Assembly: GCF_014650875.1 (NCBI RefSeq)
Contig: NZ_BMVU01000004.1
Coordinates: 246,384-310,383, forward strand
Source of the DNA: Streptomyces minutiscleroticus
Lineage (GTDB): Bacteria > Actinomycetota > Actinomycetes > Streptomycetales > Streptomycetaceae
Direction: 5' to 3'
DNA: 64,000 bases
The notes under the pieces were generated by a model. That model searched no databases, was not told where the DNA came from, and saw only the letters and a list, made by a program, of their open reading frames with translations. Position numbers and translations under genes: made by a program. Positions 51,718-60,759 of the stretch are shown here, one piece after another. The number at the start of each line of letters is the position of its first letter. The first letter of the stretch is position 1.

Positions 51718-52791
51718 ATGCGGACCATGGGCGGGGACCAGGTGGAGGAAGCCGTCGCGGGCGCCGTGGCGCTGCTGCGGCCCGTGACCGGGGAGGACTG
51801 GGGCGTCCGCGCGGGACGGCTGGAGTGGACCTGCCGGCGGACCGCCGAGCACATCGCGTCGGAACTCATCGGCTACGCCGGGCAGCTGGCGGGGCGCGCG
51901 ACCGAGGCGTACCTCCCCTTCGGCATCGCCCTGGCGGACGGCACCGGCAACGACGACGTCCTGGACGTGGTGGAGGCCGCCGGCGCGCTGCTCGCCGCCG
52001 CCGTCCGCACCACGCCGCGCGAGGTCCGCGCCTACCACCCGGCCCCCTTCCGGAGCGCGGGCCGCGAGGGCTTCGCCGCGATGGGCGTCACCGAGGCGCT
52101 GCTGCACACGCACGACATCGCCGTGGGGCTCGGTCTGGCGTACACGCCCCCGGAGCGGCTGTGCGAGGACGTGCTCACCCATATCTTCCCGCAGGTGCGG
52201 CCGGGGCCCGGGCACTGGCGGACGCTGCTGTGGGCGACGGGCCGCGGCGACCTGCCGGGCCGCCCGTCGGCCGACGGCTGGCGCTGGCACAACAACCTCG
52301 TGATCCGCGCGGAGCGGCTGACGCTCCAGGGCGTCACGCCCGCAGCCGCCGCCGACCTGCACACGGGCGGCACGGGCGGCTTCGACTGGCTCGGCGGCGC
52401 GCCCTACGAGGGCACGCAGTTCGCCGCCGGGATGCTCCTCAAGGCGTACGAGACCGGGGTGCACCGGCCGGAGTTCGGGATGTTCGCGCTGGTGCGCGAG
52501 GAGGACGGCCGGGCGGTCGGCGGCATGGGCTTCCACGGCGCCCCGGACGAGGAGGGCCGCGCCGAGGTCGGCTACGACCTGGTGGAGGAGGCCCGCGGCA
52601 ACGGCTACGCGACCGAGGCGCTGCGCGCGCTGTCCGACCGGGCGCTCGCCCGCGACGACGTGCGCACGCTCTTCGCGACCGTCGACCGGGACAACCTCCC
52701 CTCCCAGGGCGTGCTCTCCCGCGCGGGCTTCCACCGCCTCGCCGAGGAGGACGACGAGGTACGGCAGTACGCGTACGAACGCCACCGCTGA
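51718..52791 (+). CDS. DinB/maleylpyruvate-isomerase-like domain fused to a GNAT acetyltransferase
   Basis: 357 aa. Residues 1-150 are the mycothiol-type helical bundle (LEWTCRRTAEHIASELIGYAGQLA, ALLHTHDIAVGLGL, with metal-type histidines). Residues 235-357 are a GNAT fold (GMLLKAYETGVHRPEFGMFALV, GGMGFHGAPDEEGRAEVGYDLVEEARGNGYATEALRAL, DNLPSQGVLSRAGFHRL). The acetyl-CoA loop ARGNGYATE matches the R/Q-x-x-G-x-G/A rule. TATCCT at 51706-51711 implies leaderless expression. The fusion suggests acetylation coupled to a thiol or detoxification step; substrate unknown. Confidence 0.82.
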   Translation: MRTMGGDQVEEAVAGAVALLRPVTGEDWGVRAGRLEWTCRRTAEHIASELIGYAGQLAGRATEAYLPFGIALADGTGNDDVLDVVEAAGALLAAAVRTTPREVRAYHPAPFRSAGREGFAAMGVTEALLHTHDIAVGLGLAYTPPERLCEDVLTHIFPQVRPGPGHWRTLLWATGRGDLPGRPSADGWRWHNNLVIRAERLTLQGVTPAAAADLHTGGTGGFDWLGGAPYEGTQFAAGMLLKAYETGVHRPEFGMFALVREEDGRAVGGMGFHGAPDEEGRAEVGYDLVEEARGNGYATEALRALSDRALARDDVRTLFATVDRDNLPSQGVLSRAGFHRLAEEDDEVRQYAYERHR

Positions 52792-52813
52792 GCCGGACGG
52801 CGTCCGGCGCCGC

Positions 52814-53098
52814 TCACCCCCCGGCCGTCCGGCCCGCCCCGCGGTGCTTCGGCCGGCGCAGCCCCGCCTCCGTGAGCCTGCGCAGCAGCTCCTTGCTGCC
52901 GACCTCCACCGCGCCCGCGCCGACCGCGTCCGCGTACCGGTGCGAGGGGAGGTCGTAGTGGTCGCGCTCGAAGGCCCGCCGGGGCACTCCGAGTTCCGCG
53001 GCGAACGCGTGCAGCTCCTCGTACGAGACGTCGCTGACCAGGTGGGACCACATGCGGCCGTGTCCCGGCCAGGTGGGCGGGTCGATGTAGAGGGTCAC
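52814..53098 (-). CDS. DUF4031 domain protein
   Basis: 94 aa. TLYIDPPTWPGHGRMWSHLVSDVSYEELHAFAAELGVPRRAFERDHYDLP is the DUF4031 pattern; the HYD triad and WPGHGR look like ligands, and a basic C-terminus follows. The GTG at 53098 overlaps the upstream stop (GTGA), so it is translationally coupled to the preceding small gene. Function unknown. Confidence 0.8.
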   Translation of the reverse strand: MTLYIDPPTWPGHGRMWSHLVSDVSYEELHAFAAELGVPRRAFERDHYDLPSHRYADAVGAGAVEVGSKELLRRLTEAGLRRPKHRGAGRTAGG

Positions 53099-53499
53099 GA
53101 CGCGGCGGCCCCGCCCGCCGGGCCCCCGCCGGCCGAGCCCAGCGAGCCGACCGCCGCGACCTGCACCCCCGCCTTGTGGCACACCCAGTGCGGGTCGGGG
53201 CCCAGTTCCGGCTCCACCTCCAGGGCGTGCGGGTCGCCGCTGCCGCACACGGGGCACAGCGGCCACCGCCCGTACCGTTCCAGCAGTGCGTCCTGGACGT
53301 CCTGGGCGACCAGCCCGGCCACGTAGTCGGCGCCCTGCGGCCACTGCTCGACCCACCAGCGCCGCTGTGCGACCGACTCCTCGACGAGGGAGACGATGTC
53401 CGCCTCGGCCACCTGGCCCGCGACGAGGTCGGCGAGCACGAGGGCGCGCGCCGCGTGCAGCGCCTGTTCCAGGGGGCTGATGGGGGGAGTGGCGTCCAT
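53095..53499 (-). CDS. Small protein with zinc-ribbon-like cysteines
   Basis: 134 aa. A helical N-terminal half (LEQALHAARALVLADLVAGQVAEADIVSLVEESVAQ) is followed by WPLCPVCGSGDPHALEV and PHWVCHKAGVQVAAVG, three Cys and nearby His that could form a zinc site. CACAAT on the minus strand (53506-53511) ends 6 bases from ATG 53499. It forms a two-gene coupled operon with the DUF4031 gene. Function unknown. Confidence 0.72.
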   Translation of the reverse strand: MDATPPISPLEQALHAARALVLADLVAGQVAEADIVSLVEESVAQRRWWVEQWPQGADYVAGLVAQDVQDALLERYGRWPLCPVCGSGDPHALEVEPELGPDPHWVCHKAGVQVAAVGSLGSAGGGPAGGAAAS

Positions 53500-53607
53500 G
53501 ACACCATTGTGCGCCCCCGGGACGGCCCGGCGCGGGCCGCGCCCCCGGCCCCGCTCGCCGGCCGTCGCGCCCCCTGTTTCCGGGCCGTCACGTTCTCCGC
53601 CGGACCC

Positions 53608-53670
53608 TTGACCGCCCCCGCGTACGAAAATATCTTTCACCCGTGACCCATGACGTGAAGGAAATTTTCG
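53608..53670 (+). promoter_or_regulatory. Promoter and paired inverted operator of the RpiR/MurR regulator
   Basis: TTGACC (53608-53613), 17 bases, TATCTT (53631-53636), then 6 bases to the GTG: a textbook leaderless sigma-70 promoter. Two 16-base arms, CGAAAATATCTTTCAC (53625-53640) and GTGAAGGAAATTTTCG (53655-53670), match at 14 of 16 positions in inverted orientation around the start codon. The left arm covers the -10, which suggests autorepression. Confidence 0.8.
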
Positions 53671-54572
53671 CGGGTGACGCTCCCCCCGCCCCGGCCGCCC
53701 TCGCGGCCAAGGTGCGGACGCTCGCCCCGTCGATGACCCGCTCCATGCAGCGGGTCGCCGAGGCCGTCGCCGGTGACCCGGCCGGCTGCGCGGCCCTCAC
53801 GGTCACCGGCCTGGCCGAGCTCACCGGCACCAGCGAGGCCACGGTGGTCCGCACCGCCCGCCTCCTCGGCTACCCCGGCTACCGCGACCTGCGGCTGGCC
53901 CTCGCCGGCCTCGCCGCCCAGCAGCAGTCCGGCAGAGCGCCCGCCGTCACCGCCGACATAGCCGTCGACGACCCGCTCCCCGACGTCGTCGCCAAGCTCG
54001 CCTACGACGAGCAGCAGACCCTGGCCGACACCGCCGCCGCCCTGGACACCGTGCAGCTCGGCGCCGCCGTCACCGCGCTCGCCGCCGCCCGGCGCGTGGA
54101 CGTCTACGGCGTCGGCGCCTCCGGCCTGGTCGCCCAGGACCTCACCCAGAAGCTGCTGCGCATCGGCATCGTCTCCCACGCGCACAGCGACCCCCACCTC
54201 GCCGTCACCAACGCCGTGCAGCTGCGCGCCAAGGACGTGGCGATCGCCATCACCCACTCCGGTTCGACGGGCGACGTCATCGAACCGCTGCGCGTAGCCT
54301 TCGAGCACGGCGCGACCACGGTCGCGATCACCGGCCGCCCCGACGGCCCCGTCGCGCAGTACGCCGACCACGTCCTGACCACCTCCACCGCCCGCGAGAG
54401 CGAGCTGCGCCCCGCCGCGATGTCCTCCCGCACGAGCCAACTGCTCGTCGTGGACTGCCTGTTCGTAGGCGTGGCGCAGCGCACGTACGAGACGGCGGCG
54501 CCCGCCCTGTCCGCCTCGTACGAGGCGCTGGCGCACCGCCACAGCCCGCGCGGCGGCGGCGCCGCGCGCTGA
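53643..54572 (+). CDS. MurR/RpiR-family regulator
   Basis: 309 aa. The N-terminal helix-turn-helix (MTRSMQRVAEAVAGDPAGCAALTVTGLAELTGTSEATVVRTARLLGYPGY) precedes a SIS sugar-phosphate-binding domain (RRVDVYGVGASGLVAQDLTQKL, AIAITHSGSTGDVIEPL). Members respond to sugar phosphates; the gene order next to murQ and a PTS permease suggests MurNAc-6-phosphate. The GTG at 53643 has no leader and lies between the two arms of its own putative operator. Confidence 0.92.
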   Translation: MTHDVKEIFAGDAPPAPAALAAKVRTLAPSMTRSMQRVAEAVAGDPAGCAALTVTGLAELTGTSEATVVRTARLLGYPGYRDLRLALAGLAAQQQSGRAPAVTADIAVDDPLPDVVAKLAYDEQQTLADTAAALDTVQLGAAVTALAAARRVDVYGVGASGLVAQDLTQKLLRIGIVSHAHSDPHLAVTNAVQLRAKDVAIAITHSGSTGDVIEPLRVAFEHGATTVAITGRPDGPVAQYADHVLTTSTARESELRPAAMSSRTSQLLVVDCLFVGVAQRTYETAAPALSASYEALAHRHSPRGGGAAR

Positions 54573-54753
54573 CCGCCCGCCACCACGCCGTACGCCATCC
54601 GCCACCGCTCCGTACGCCACCCGCCCCCGTCAGCAGCCCTCCGTCACCCGTGGACCCGGCCCGCGTCCACGCACCGCTCCGGCGCCCGGCGTCCGACGCC
54701 CGGAACCGGAGCACACGCAGCAGCACGGACCGCACGGAAAGAGCCGCCCCGCC

Positions 54754-55710
54754 ATGACATCGACCGCCGACGCCTCCTCCCCCGACGCCTCCGCCCACCG
54801 CGACCTCCGCGCCCAGCTGGAGACCCTGACCACCGAGGCGTTCCGCCCCGAGCTCGCCGAGATCGACCGGCTGTCCACCCGGGAGATCGCCGAGATCATG
54901 AACGGCGAGGACGCCACCGTCCCGGCCGCCGTCGCGGCCCGGCTCCCGCAGATCGCCGCCGCCATCGACGCCACCGCCGAGCGCATGGCCCGCGGCGGCC
55001 GCCTGGTCTACGCGGGCGCCGGCACCGCGGGCCGCCTCGGCGTGCTCGACGCGTCCGAGTGCCCGCCCACCTTCAACACCGACCCCTCCGAGGTCGTCGG
55101 CCTGATCGCGGGCGGCCCCGACGCCATGGTCACCTCGGTCGAGGGCGCCGAGGACTCCGCGGAGCTGGCGGCCGCGGACCTGGACCGGCTGGGCATCGGC
55201 CCGGACGACGTGGTGGTCGGCGTCTCGGCCTCGGGCCGCACGCCGTACGCGGTCGGCGCCGTGGAGCACGCCCGCGCGGCCGGCGCCCTCACCATCGGCC
55301 TGTCCTGCAACGCCGGCAGCGCCCTCGCGGCCGCGGCCGACCACGGCATCGAGGTCGTCGTGGGCCCCGAGCTGCTCACCGGCTCCACCCGCCTGAAGGC
55401 GGGCACGGCCCAGAAGCTCGTCCTGAACATGCTGTCGACGGTCACGATGATCCGCCTCGGCAAGACGTACGGGAACCTGATGGTCGACGTACGGGCCTCG
55501 AACGACAAGCTCAGGGCGCGTTCCCGGCGCATCGTGGCCCTCGCCACCGGCGCCTGCGACGACGAGATCGAGGCGGCCCTGGAGGCGACCGGCGGCGAGG
55601 TGAAGAACGCGATCCTCGTCGTCCTCGGCGGCGTGGACGGCCCCACCGCCGCCGATCTGCTGGCCGCCTCCCGCGGCCATCTCCGCGCGGCCCTCGACCG
55701 CACCCGCTGA
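54754..55710 (+). CDS. murQ: N-acetylmuramic acid 6-phosphate etherase
   Basis: 318 aa. It removes the lactyl ether from MurNAc-6-phosphate to give GlcNAc-6-phosphate in cell-wall recycling. MurQ signatures: EIDRLSTREIAEIMNGEDATVPAAV, LVYAGAGTAGRLGVLDASECPPTF with the catalytic Glu region, GVSASGRTPYAVGAVEHARAAGA, STRLKAGTAQKLVLNMLSTVTMIRLG and YGNLMVDVRASNDKL. The 181-base gap after the regulator shows no clear promoter; co-transcription is likely. Confidence 0.96.
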   Translation: MTSTADASSPDASAHRDLRAQLETLTTEAFRPELAEIDRLSTREIAEIMNGEDATVPAAVAARLPQIAAAIDATAERMARGGRLVYAGAGTAGRLGVLDASECPPTFNTDPSEVVGLIAGGPDAMVTSVEGAEDSAELAAADLDRLGIGPDDVVVGVSASGRTPYAVGAVEHARAAGALTIGLSCNAGSALAAAADHGIEVVVGPELLTGSTRLKAGTAQKLVLNMLSTVTMIRLGKTYGNLMVDVRASNDKLRARSRRIVALATGACDDEIEAALEATGGEVKNAILVVLGGVDGPTAADLLAASRGHLRAALDRTR

Positions 55711-55882
55711 CCCGGCCCCCACCGCCGGCCTCGTCCTCCCGGTACTCCCCCGTTCTCCGTCCCCCTGTCCCCTTCCCTCTGCCCCTCCCGCGTCCCGGGC
55801 CTCCTCCGGTACGCCCGATCACGTACGGAACATCCAGGTAAGACCCTTACATCCACCCCCCTCCCCACAGCAAGGCGCCCTC

Positions 55883-57430
55883 ATGAACGTCGAGCACCAC
55901 AAGGTCGCCGCCGCGATCCTCCCCCTCGTCGGCGGCCCCTCGAACGTCACGTCCACCGCCCACTGCATGACCCGGCTGCGCCTCGGCCTGGCGGACCGCG
56001 GCCTCGTCGACGACGACGGCCTGAAGGCGCTGCCCGCGGTGCTGGGCGTGGTCGAGGACGGCGACACGTACCAGATCGTCCTCGGGCCCGGCGTGGTCGC
56101 GCGGGTCACGTCGGAGTTCGAGGCGCTGCTCGCGCGGGCGGCGGACGATCCGGAGGCGGAGGCAGGGACGGAGGCGGAGACGGCGCCCGCCACCGCGTCC
56201 ACCGCGCCCACCGCCGAGGAACTGGCCGCCCGCGGCGCCCGGTTGAGGGCGGCCCGCAAGCGGCGCAACGCCACGCCCGTCAAACTCCTCCTGCGCCGCG
56301 TGGCGAACATCTTCGTCCCGCTGATCCCCGCCCTGATCGGCTGCGGCGTCATCGCCGGTCTCAACGGCCTGCTGGTCAACGCCGGCTGGCTGCCCGGCCT
56401 CACCCCGGCCCTGGCCGCGATCTCCTCCGGCTTCATGTCCTTGATCGCCGTCTTCGTCGGCTTCAACACCGCCAAGGAGTTCGGCGGCACCCCGGTCCTG
56501 GGCGGCGCGGTCGCCGCGATCATCGTGTACGCCGGGGTCGCGAAGGTGACGGCGTTCGGCGTGACGCTCGCGCCGGGCCAGGGCGGCGTCCTGGGCGCGC
56601 TGGGCGCCGCGCTGCTGGCGGTGTACGTCGAGAAGTGGTGCCGCACCTGGGTGCCGGCCACGCTGGACGTGCTGGTGACGCCGACGCTGACGGTCCTGGT
56701 GTCCGGGCTGGCCACCCTCTTCGTCCTGATGTACGCGGCCGGCGAGGTGGCCGGCGCGATCGGCACGGCGGCGAACTGGCTGCTGTCCACGACCGGCGCC
56801 TTCGCGGGCCTGGTCCTGGGCGGGCTGTTCCTGCCGCTGGTGATGCTGGGCCTGCACCAGGCGCTCATCCCGATCCACACCACCCTCATCGAGCAGGAGG
56901 GCTACACCTCCCTGCTGCCGGTCCTGGCGATGGCGGGCGCGGGCCAGGTGGGCGCGGCCCTGGCGGTGCTGGCCCGGCTGAGCCGGACCCACTCCCTGCG
57001 CACCACCATCAGGTCCGCCCTCCCCGCCGGCCTGCTGGGCGTGGGCGAGCCCCTGATCTACGGCGTCTCGCTGCCGCTGGGGCGCCCGTTCGTCACGGCG
57101 TGCGCGGGCGGCGCGGCGGGCGGCGCCTTCGTGGGGCTGTTCTCGATGCTCGGCACGACGGTCGGCTCCACCGCCATCGGCCCCTCGGGCTGGGCCCTCT
57201 TCCCGCTCCTGCAGGGCACGCGGTCGCCGCTGCCCACGGTCCTGGTCTACGCGGGCGGCCTGCTCGTCGGCTACGCGGTGGGCTTCCTGGCCACGTACTT
57301 CTTCGGCCTGACCGCGGACCAGCGCCGCGAACTGGGCGCCGAGGAGCCCGGCCCGGACGGAGCCCCCGCGGACGGCGCCCCCGCCGGCCCGCCGACCGGG
57401 CCCCTGCCCGCGCAGCAGCCGGCCACGTAG
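55883..57430 (+). CDS. PTS EIIBC permease, MurNAc/GlcNAc type (MurP-like)
   Basis: 515 aa. The N-terminal EIIB domain has the phosphorylated cysteine in TSTAHCMTRLRLGLAD (Cys28). After an Ala/Glu linker, the EIIC domain starts at NIFVPLIPALIGCGVIAGLNGL and contains ALIPIHTTLIEQEGYTSLLPVLAMAG and LLGVGEPLIYGVSLPLGRPF. EIIA is absent and must be supplied elsewhere, as for E. coli MurP. Position after murQ argues for MurNAc uptake with phosphorylation. A GTAAG-ACC-CTTAC palindrome (55839-55851) precedes the start. Confidence 0.88.
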   Translation: MNVEHHKVAAAILPLVGGPSNVTSTAHCMTRLRLGLADRGLVDDDGLKALPAVLGVVEDGDTYQIVLGPGVVARVTSEFEALLARAADDPEAEAGTEAETAPATASTAPTAEELAARGARLRAARKRRNATPVKLLLRRVANIFVPLIPALIGCGVIAGLNGLLVNAGWLPGLTPALAAISSGFMSLIAVFVGFNTAKEFGGTPVLGGAVAAIIVYAGVAKVTAFGVTLAPGQGGVLGALGAALLAVYVEKWCRTWVPATLDVLVTPTLTVLVSGLATLFVLMYAAGEVAGAIGTAANWLLSTTGAFAGLVLGGLFLPLVMLGLHQALIPIHTTLIEQEGYTSLLPVLAMAGAGQVGAALAVLARLSRTHSLRTTIRSALPAGLLGVGEPLIYGVSLPLGRPFVTACAGGAAGGAFVGLFSMLGTTVGSTAIGPSGWALFPLLQGTRSPLPTVLVYAGGLLVGYAVGFLATYFFGLTADQRRELGAEEPGPDGAPADGAPAGPPTGPLPAQQPAT

Positions 57431-57520
57431 CCCCGGCCCCGCACGCGCGGGCGGCGGGCGCCCCGGCAGCCCGAAGGCCGCAGGGGGAACGCCCCGGAAA
57501 GCGGACGTTCCGGGGAACGC

Positions 57521-57561
57521 CCGAGGGCGGCACCCCTCGAAAGAAGGGGTGCCGCCCTCGG
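57521..57561. terminator. 17-bp perfect hairpin between the PTS gene and groEL
   Basis: Arms 57521-57537 and 57545-57561 (CCGAGGGCGGCACCCCT and its complement) with a 7-base loop; outer segments GGACGTTCC and GGAACGTCC can pair too. Both flanking genes end here, so it is probably bidirectional. Confidence 0.88.
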
Positions 57562-57617
57562 AACGTCCTGGACGCGTCCGGTCCGCCGGGACCGGCCGTC
57601 TCCGATCCGTCGCCGGA

Positions 57618-59387
<1,770 letters not shown>

Positions 59388-59406
59388 TCACCGACCCGGT
59401 CCTTCG

Positions 59407-59469
59407 TTGTCACTCTCACCTTCAGAGTGCTAACGCCAATAGTTAGCACTCGCCCCCCGAGAGTGCAAG
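59407..59469 (-). promoter_or_regulatory. groEL2 promoter with two tandem CIRCE (HrcA) operators
   Basis: CIRCE 2: TTAGCACTC-N9-GAGTGCAAG (59443-59469). CIRCE 1: TTGTCACTC-N9-GAGTGCTAA (59407-59433). Each has one perfect half and one degenerate half. On the minus strand TTGCAC (59463-59468), 17 bases, TAACTA (59440-59445) is the likely promoter, lying within CIRCE 2, with CIRCE 1 just downstream. Confidence 0.9.
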
Positions 59470-59684
59470 GTGCGCCCGCGGGGCGGGCCCGCCGGAAGGC
59501 GGCTGCCGGGTGACGGGTGGACGCAGGGCGCGCCCGCGGAGCGGGCTCGTCGAGGGACGGTGACCGGTGACGGGCGGGCGCCGTGCGGCGGTGCGCGACC
59601 GGCGCACGGGGCGCACGTCTCCGGCGCGCCGGAGACTCCCGCGCCCCGCTCCGCCGCGGCCGGCACGCACTCGCGCCCGGACAG

Positions 59685-59722
59685 CCCGAAGGGCCCGTAC
59701 CAGGAGGTACGAGCCCTTCGGG
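59685..59722 (-). terminator. Hairpin terminator of the cold-shock gene
   Basis: 17-base arms 59685-59701 and 59706-59722 (CCCGAAGGGCCCGTACC side) with one mismatch and a 4-base loop, 28 bases past the stop codon. No U-tract. Confidence 0.8.
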
Positions 59723-59750
59723 AAGAACGTCGCTGCAGTCAGTCGGCGCT

Positions 59751-59954
59751 TCAGCCGGCCACGCGGACCATGTCCGCCTGCGGTCCCTTCTGGCCCTGCG
59801 AGATCTCGAACTCGACCCGCTGGCCTTCCTCCAGGGTGCGGTAGCCGTCCATCTGGATCGCGCTGTAGTGGACGAATACATCCGCACCACCGTCGACCGC
59901 GATGAAGCCGTACCCCTTCTCCGCGTTGAACCACTTGACGGTGCCCTGAGCCAT
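59751..59954 (-). CDS. CspA-type cold-shock protein
   Basis: 67 aa canonical cold-shock domain: [70 protein letters not shown]1 is KGYGFI and RNP2 is VFVHYS. It is a nucleic-acid chaperone. A Shine-Dalgarno (GGGGAG) precedes ATG 59954, and the long, partly AT-rich leader is typical of this class. Confidence 0.95.
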   Translation of the reverse strand: MAQGTVKWFNAEKGYGFIAVDGGADVFVHYSAIQMDGYRTLEEGQRVEFEISQGQKGPQADMVRVAG

Positions 59955-60310
59955 GCCTAACTCCCCTATTACTGGCCCTTGCACAGGACCGCACTTCGCG
60001 GACCCGGGTCAGACCTCACCCCCCAACGGTTGGGGGTGTGCGCCGGAACGCGTCGACCGCGGCTGAATGTATCTGTCCAACTGCCCTCTGCAACAGGTCA
60101 ATCGGACGAGAATTCTGAGTACGCTCGATCCGGAATATGCGGAGAATTCGCGCAATGTCAGGGCAAGTCGGGCCACACGAAAGGCACTTAAGACGCAAAA
60201 GCCCTACACACTTTGGCTACTTCCTGTCGGGCTCCGGGCGGGAACTGATGTGCGCGGGACAGGAAAGAAGAAGCAGGTTCCCCAACTGTACCGCGCTCAA
60301 CCATGCAGAA
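59955..60310 (-). promoter_or_regulatory. Long leader/promoter region of the cold-shock gene
   Basis: No ORF is credible. On the minus strand TTGCAG, 16 bases, TACATT (about 60067-60094) is a possible promoter. It would give a leader of around 110 bases with a perfect hairpin CCCCCAAC-G-GTTGGGGG (60020-60036). The 60070-60300 part is unusually AT-rich for this genome. Confidence 0.45.
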
Positions 60311-60343
60311 TTGCCCCCTCCGCTTCTCTCGCGGAGGGGGCAA
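60311..60343 (-). terminator. Hairpin terminator after the MoaD-like gene
   Basis: Perfect 13-base arms TTGCCCCCTCCGC (60311-60323) and its complement (60331-60343) around TTCTCTC, 44 bases past the stop. It closes the thrC-moaD transcription unit. Confidence 0.85.
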
Positions 60344-60386
60344 TGAAGGTCACGCTCGGTGGCGGCCGGCGCGGCGGCCGCCGGGA

Positions 60387-60665
60387 TCAGCAGCCGCCGG
60401 CCACGGCGGGGATGATCGACACGCCCGCGCCGTCCGGCGTGGCGGTCTCCAGTCCCTGCTCGAAGCGGACGTCGTCGTCGTTCACGTAGACGTTGACGAA
60501 GCGGCGCAGCTTGCCCTGGTCGTCCAGGACGCGGGCGGCGATGCCCGTGTGGTTCTTCTCCAGGTCGGCGATGACGTCGGCGAGGGTCGCGCCCTCGGCG
60601 CTCACCTCGGCCTGTCCGCCGGTGTAGGTGCGCAGGATGGTGGGGATGCGGACGGTGACGCTCAT
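60387..60665 (-). CDS. MoaD/ThiS-family sulfur carrier (CysO-like) ending Gly-Gly-Cys
   Basis: 92 aa ubiquitin-like beta-grasp protein: SVTVRIPTILRTYTGGQAEV, LADVIADLEKNHTGIAARVLDD, RRFVNVYVNDDDVRF and the terminal SIIPAVAGGC. Actinobacterial CysO ends in PAVAGG and, as a thiocarboxylate, gives sulfur for cysteine synthesis. Here the active Gly-Gly is followed by one extra Cys (G90-G91-C92), so adenylation would need that residue removed. It follows thrC by 94 bases on the same strand. Confidence 0.9.
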   Translation of the reverse strand: MSVTVRIPTILRTYTGGQAEVSAEGATLADVIADLEKNHTGIAARVLDDQGKLRRFVNVYVNDDDVRFEQGLETATPDGAGVSIIPAVAGGC

Positions 60666-60759
60666 GGGGGTGTCTCCTCGGCTTCGCTGCTTCGCCCGGT
60701 GGCGCGGGCCGTCACGCACCACGCCACCGGCGGGGATTCCTTCGCTTCGCTTTACGCGA

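Noticed and set aside
59425..59451. GAGTGCTAA-N9-TTAGCACTC read as a single CIRCE
   Set aside because: The half-sites are in everted order. The proper TTAGCACTC-N9-GAGTGC order is found in the two overlapping elements instead.
60016..60198. 60-codon minus-strand frame in the cold-shock leader
   Set aside because: Overlaps the probable promoter and leader hairpin; no start signal or conservation evidence.
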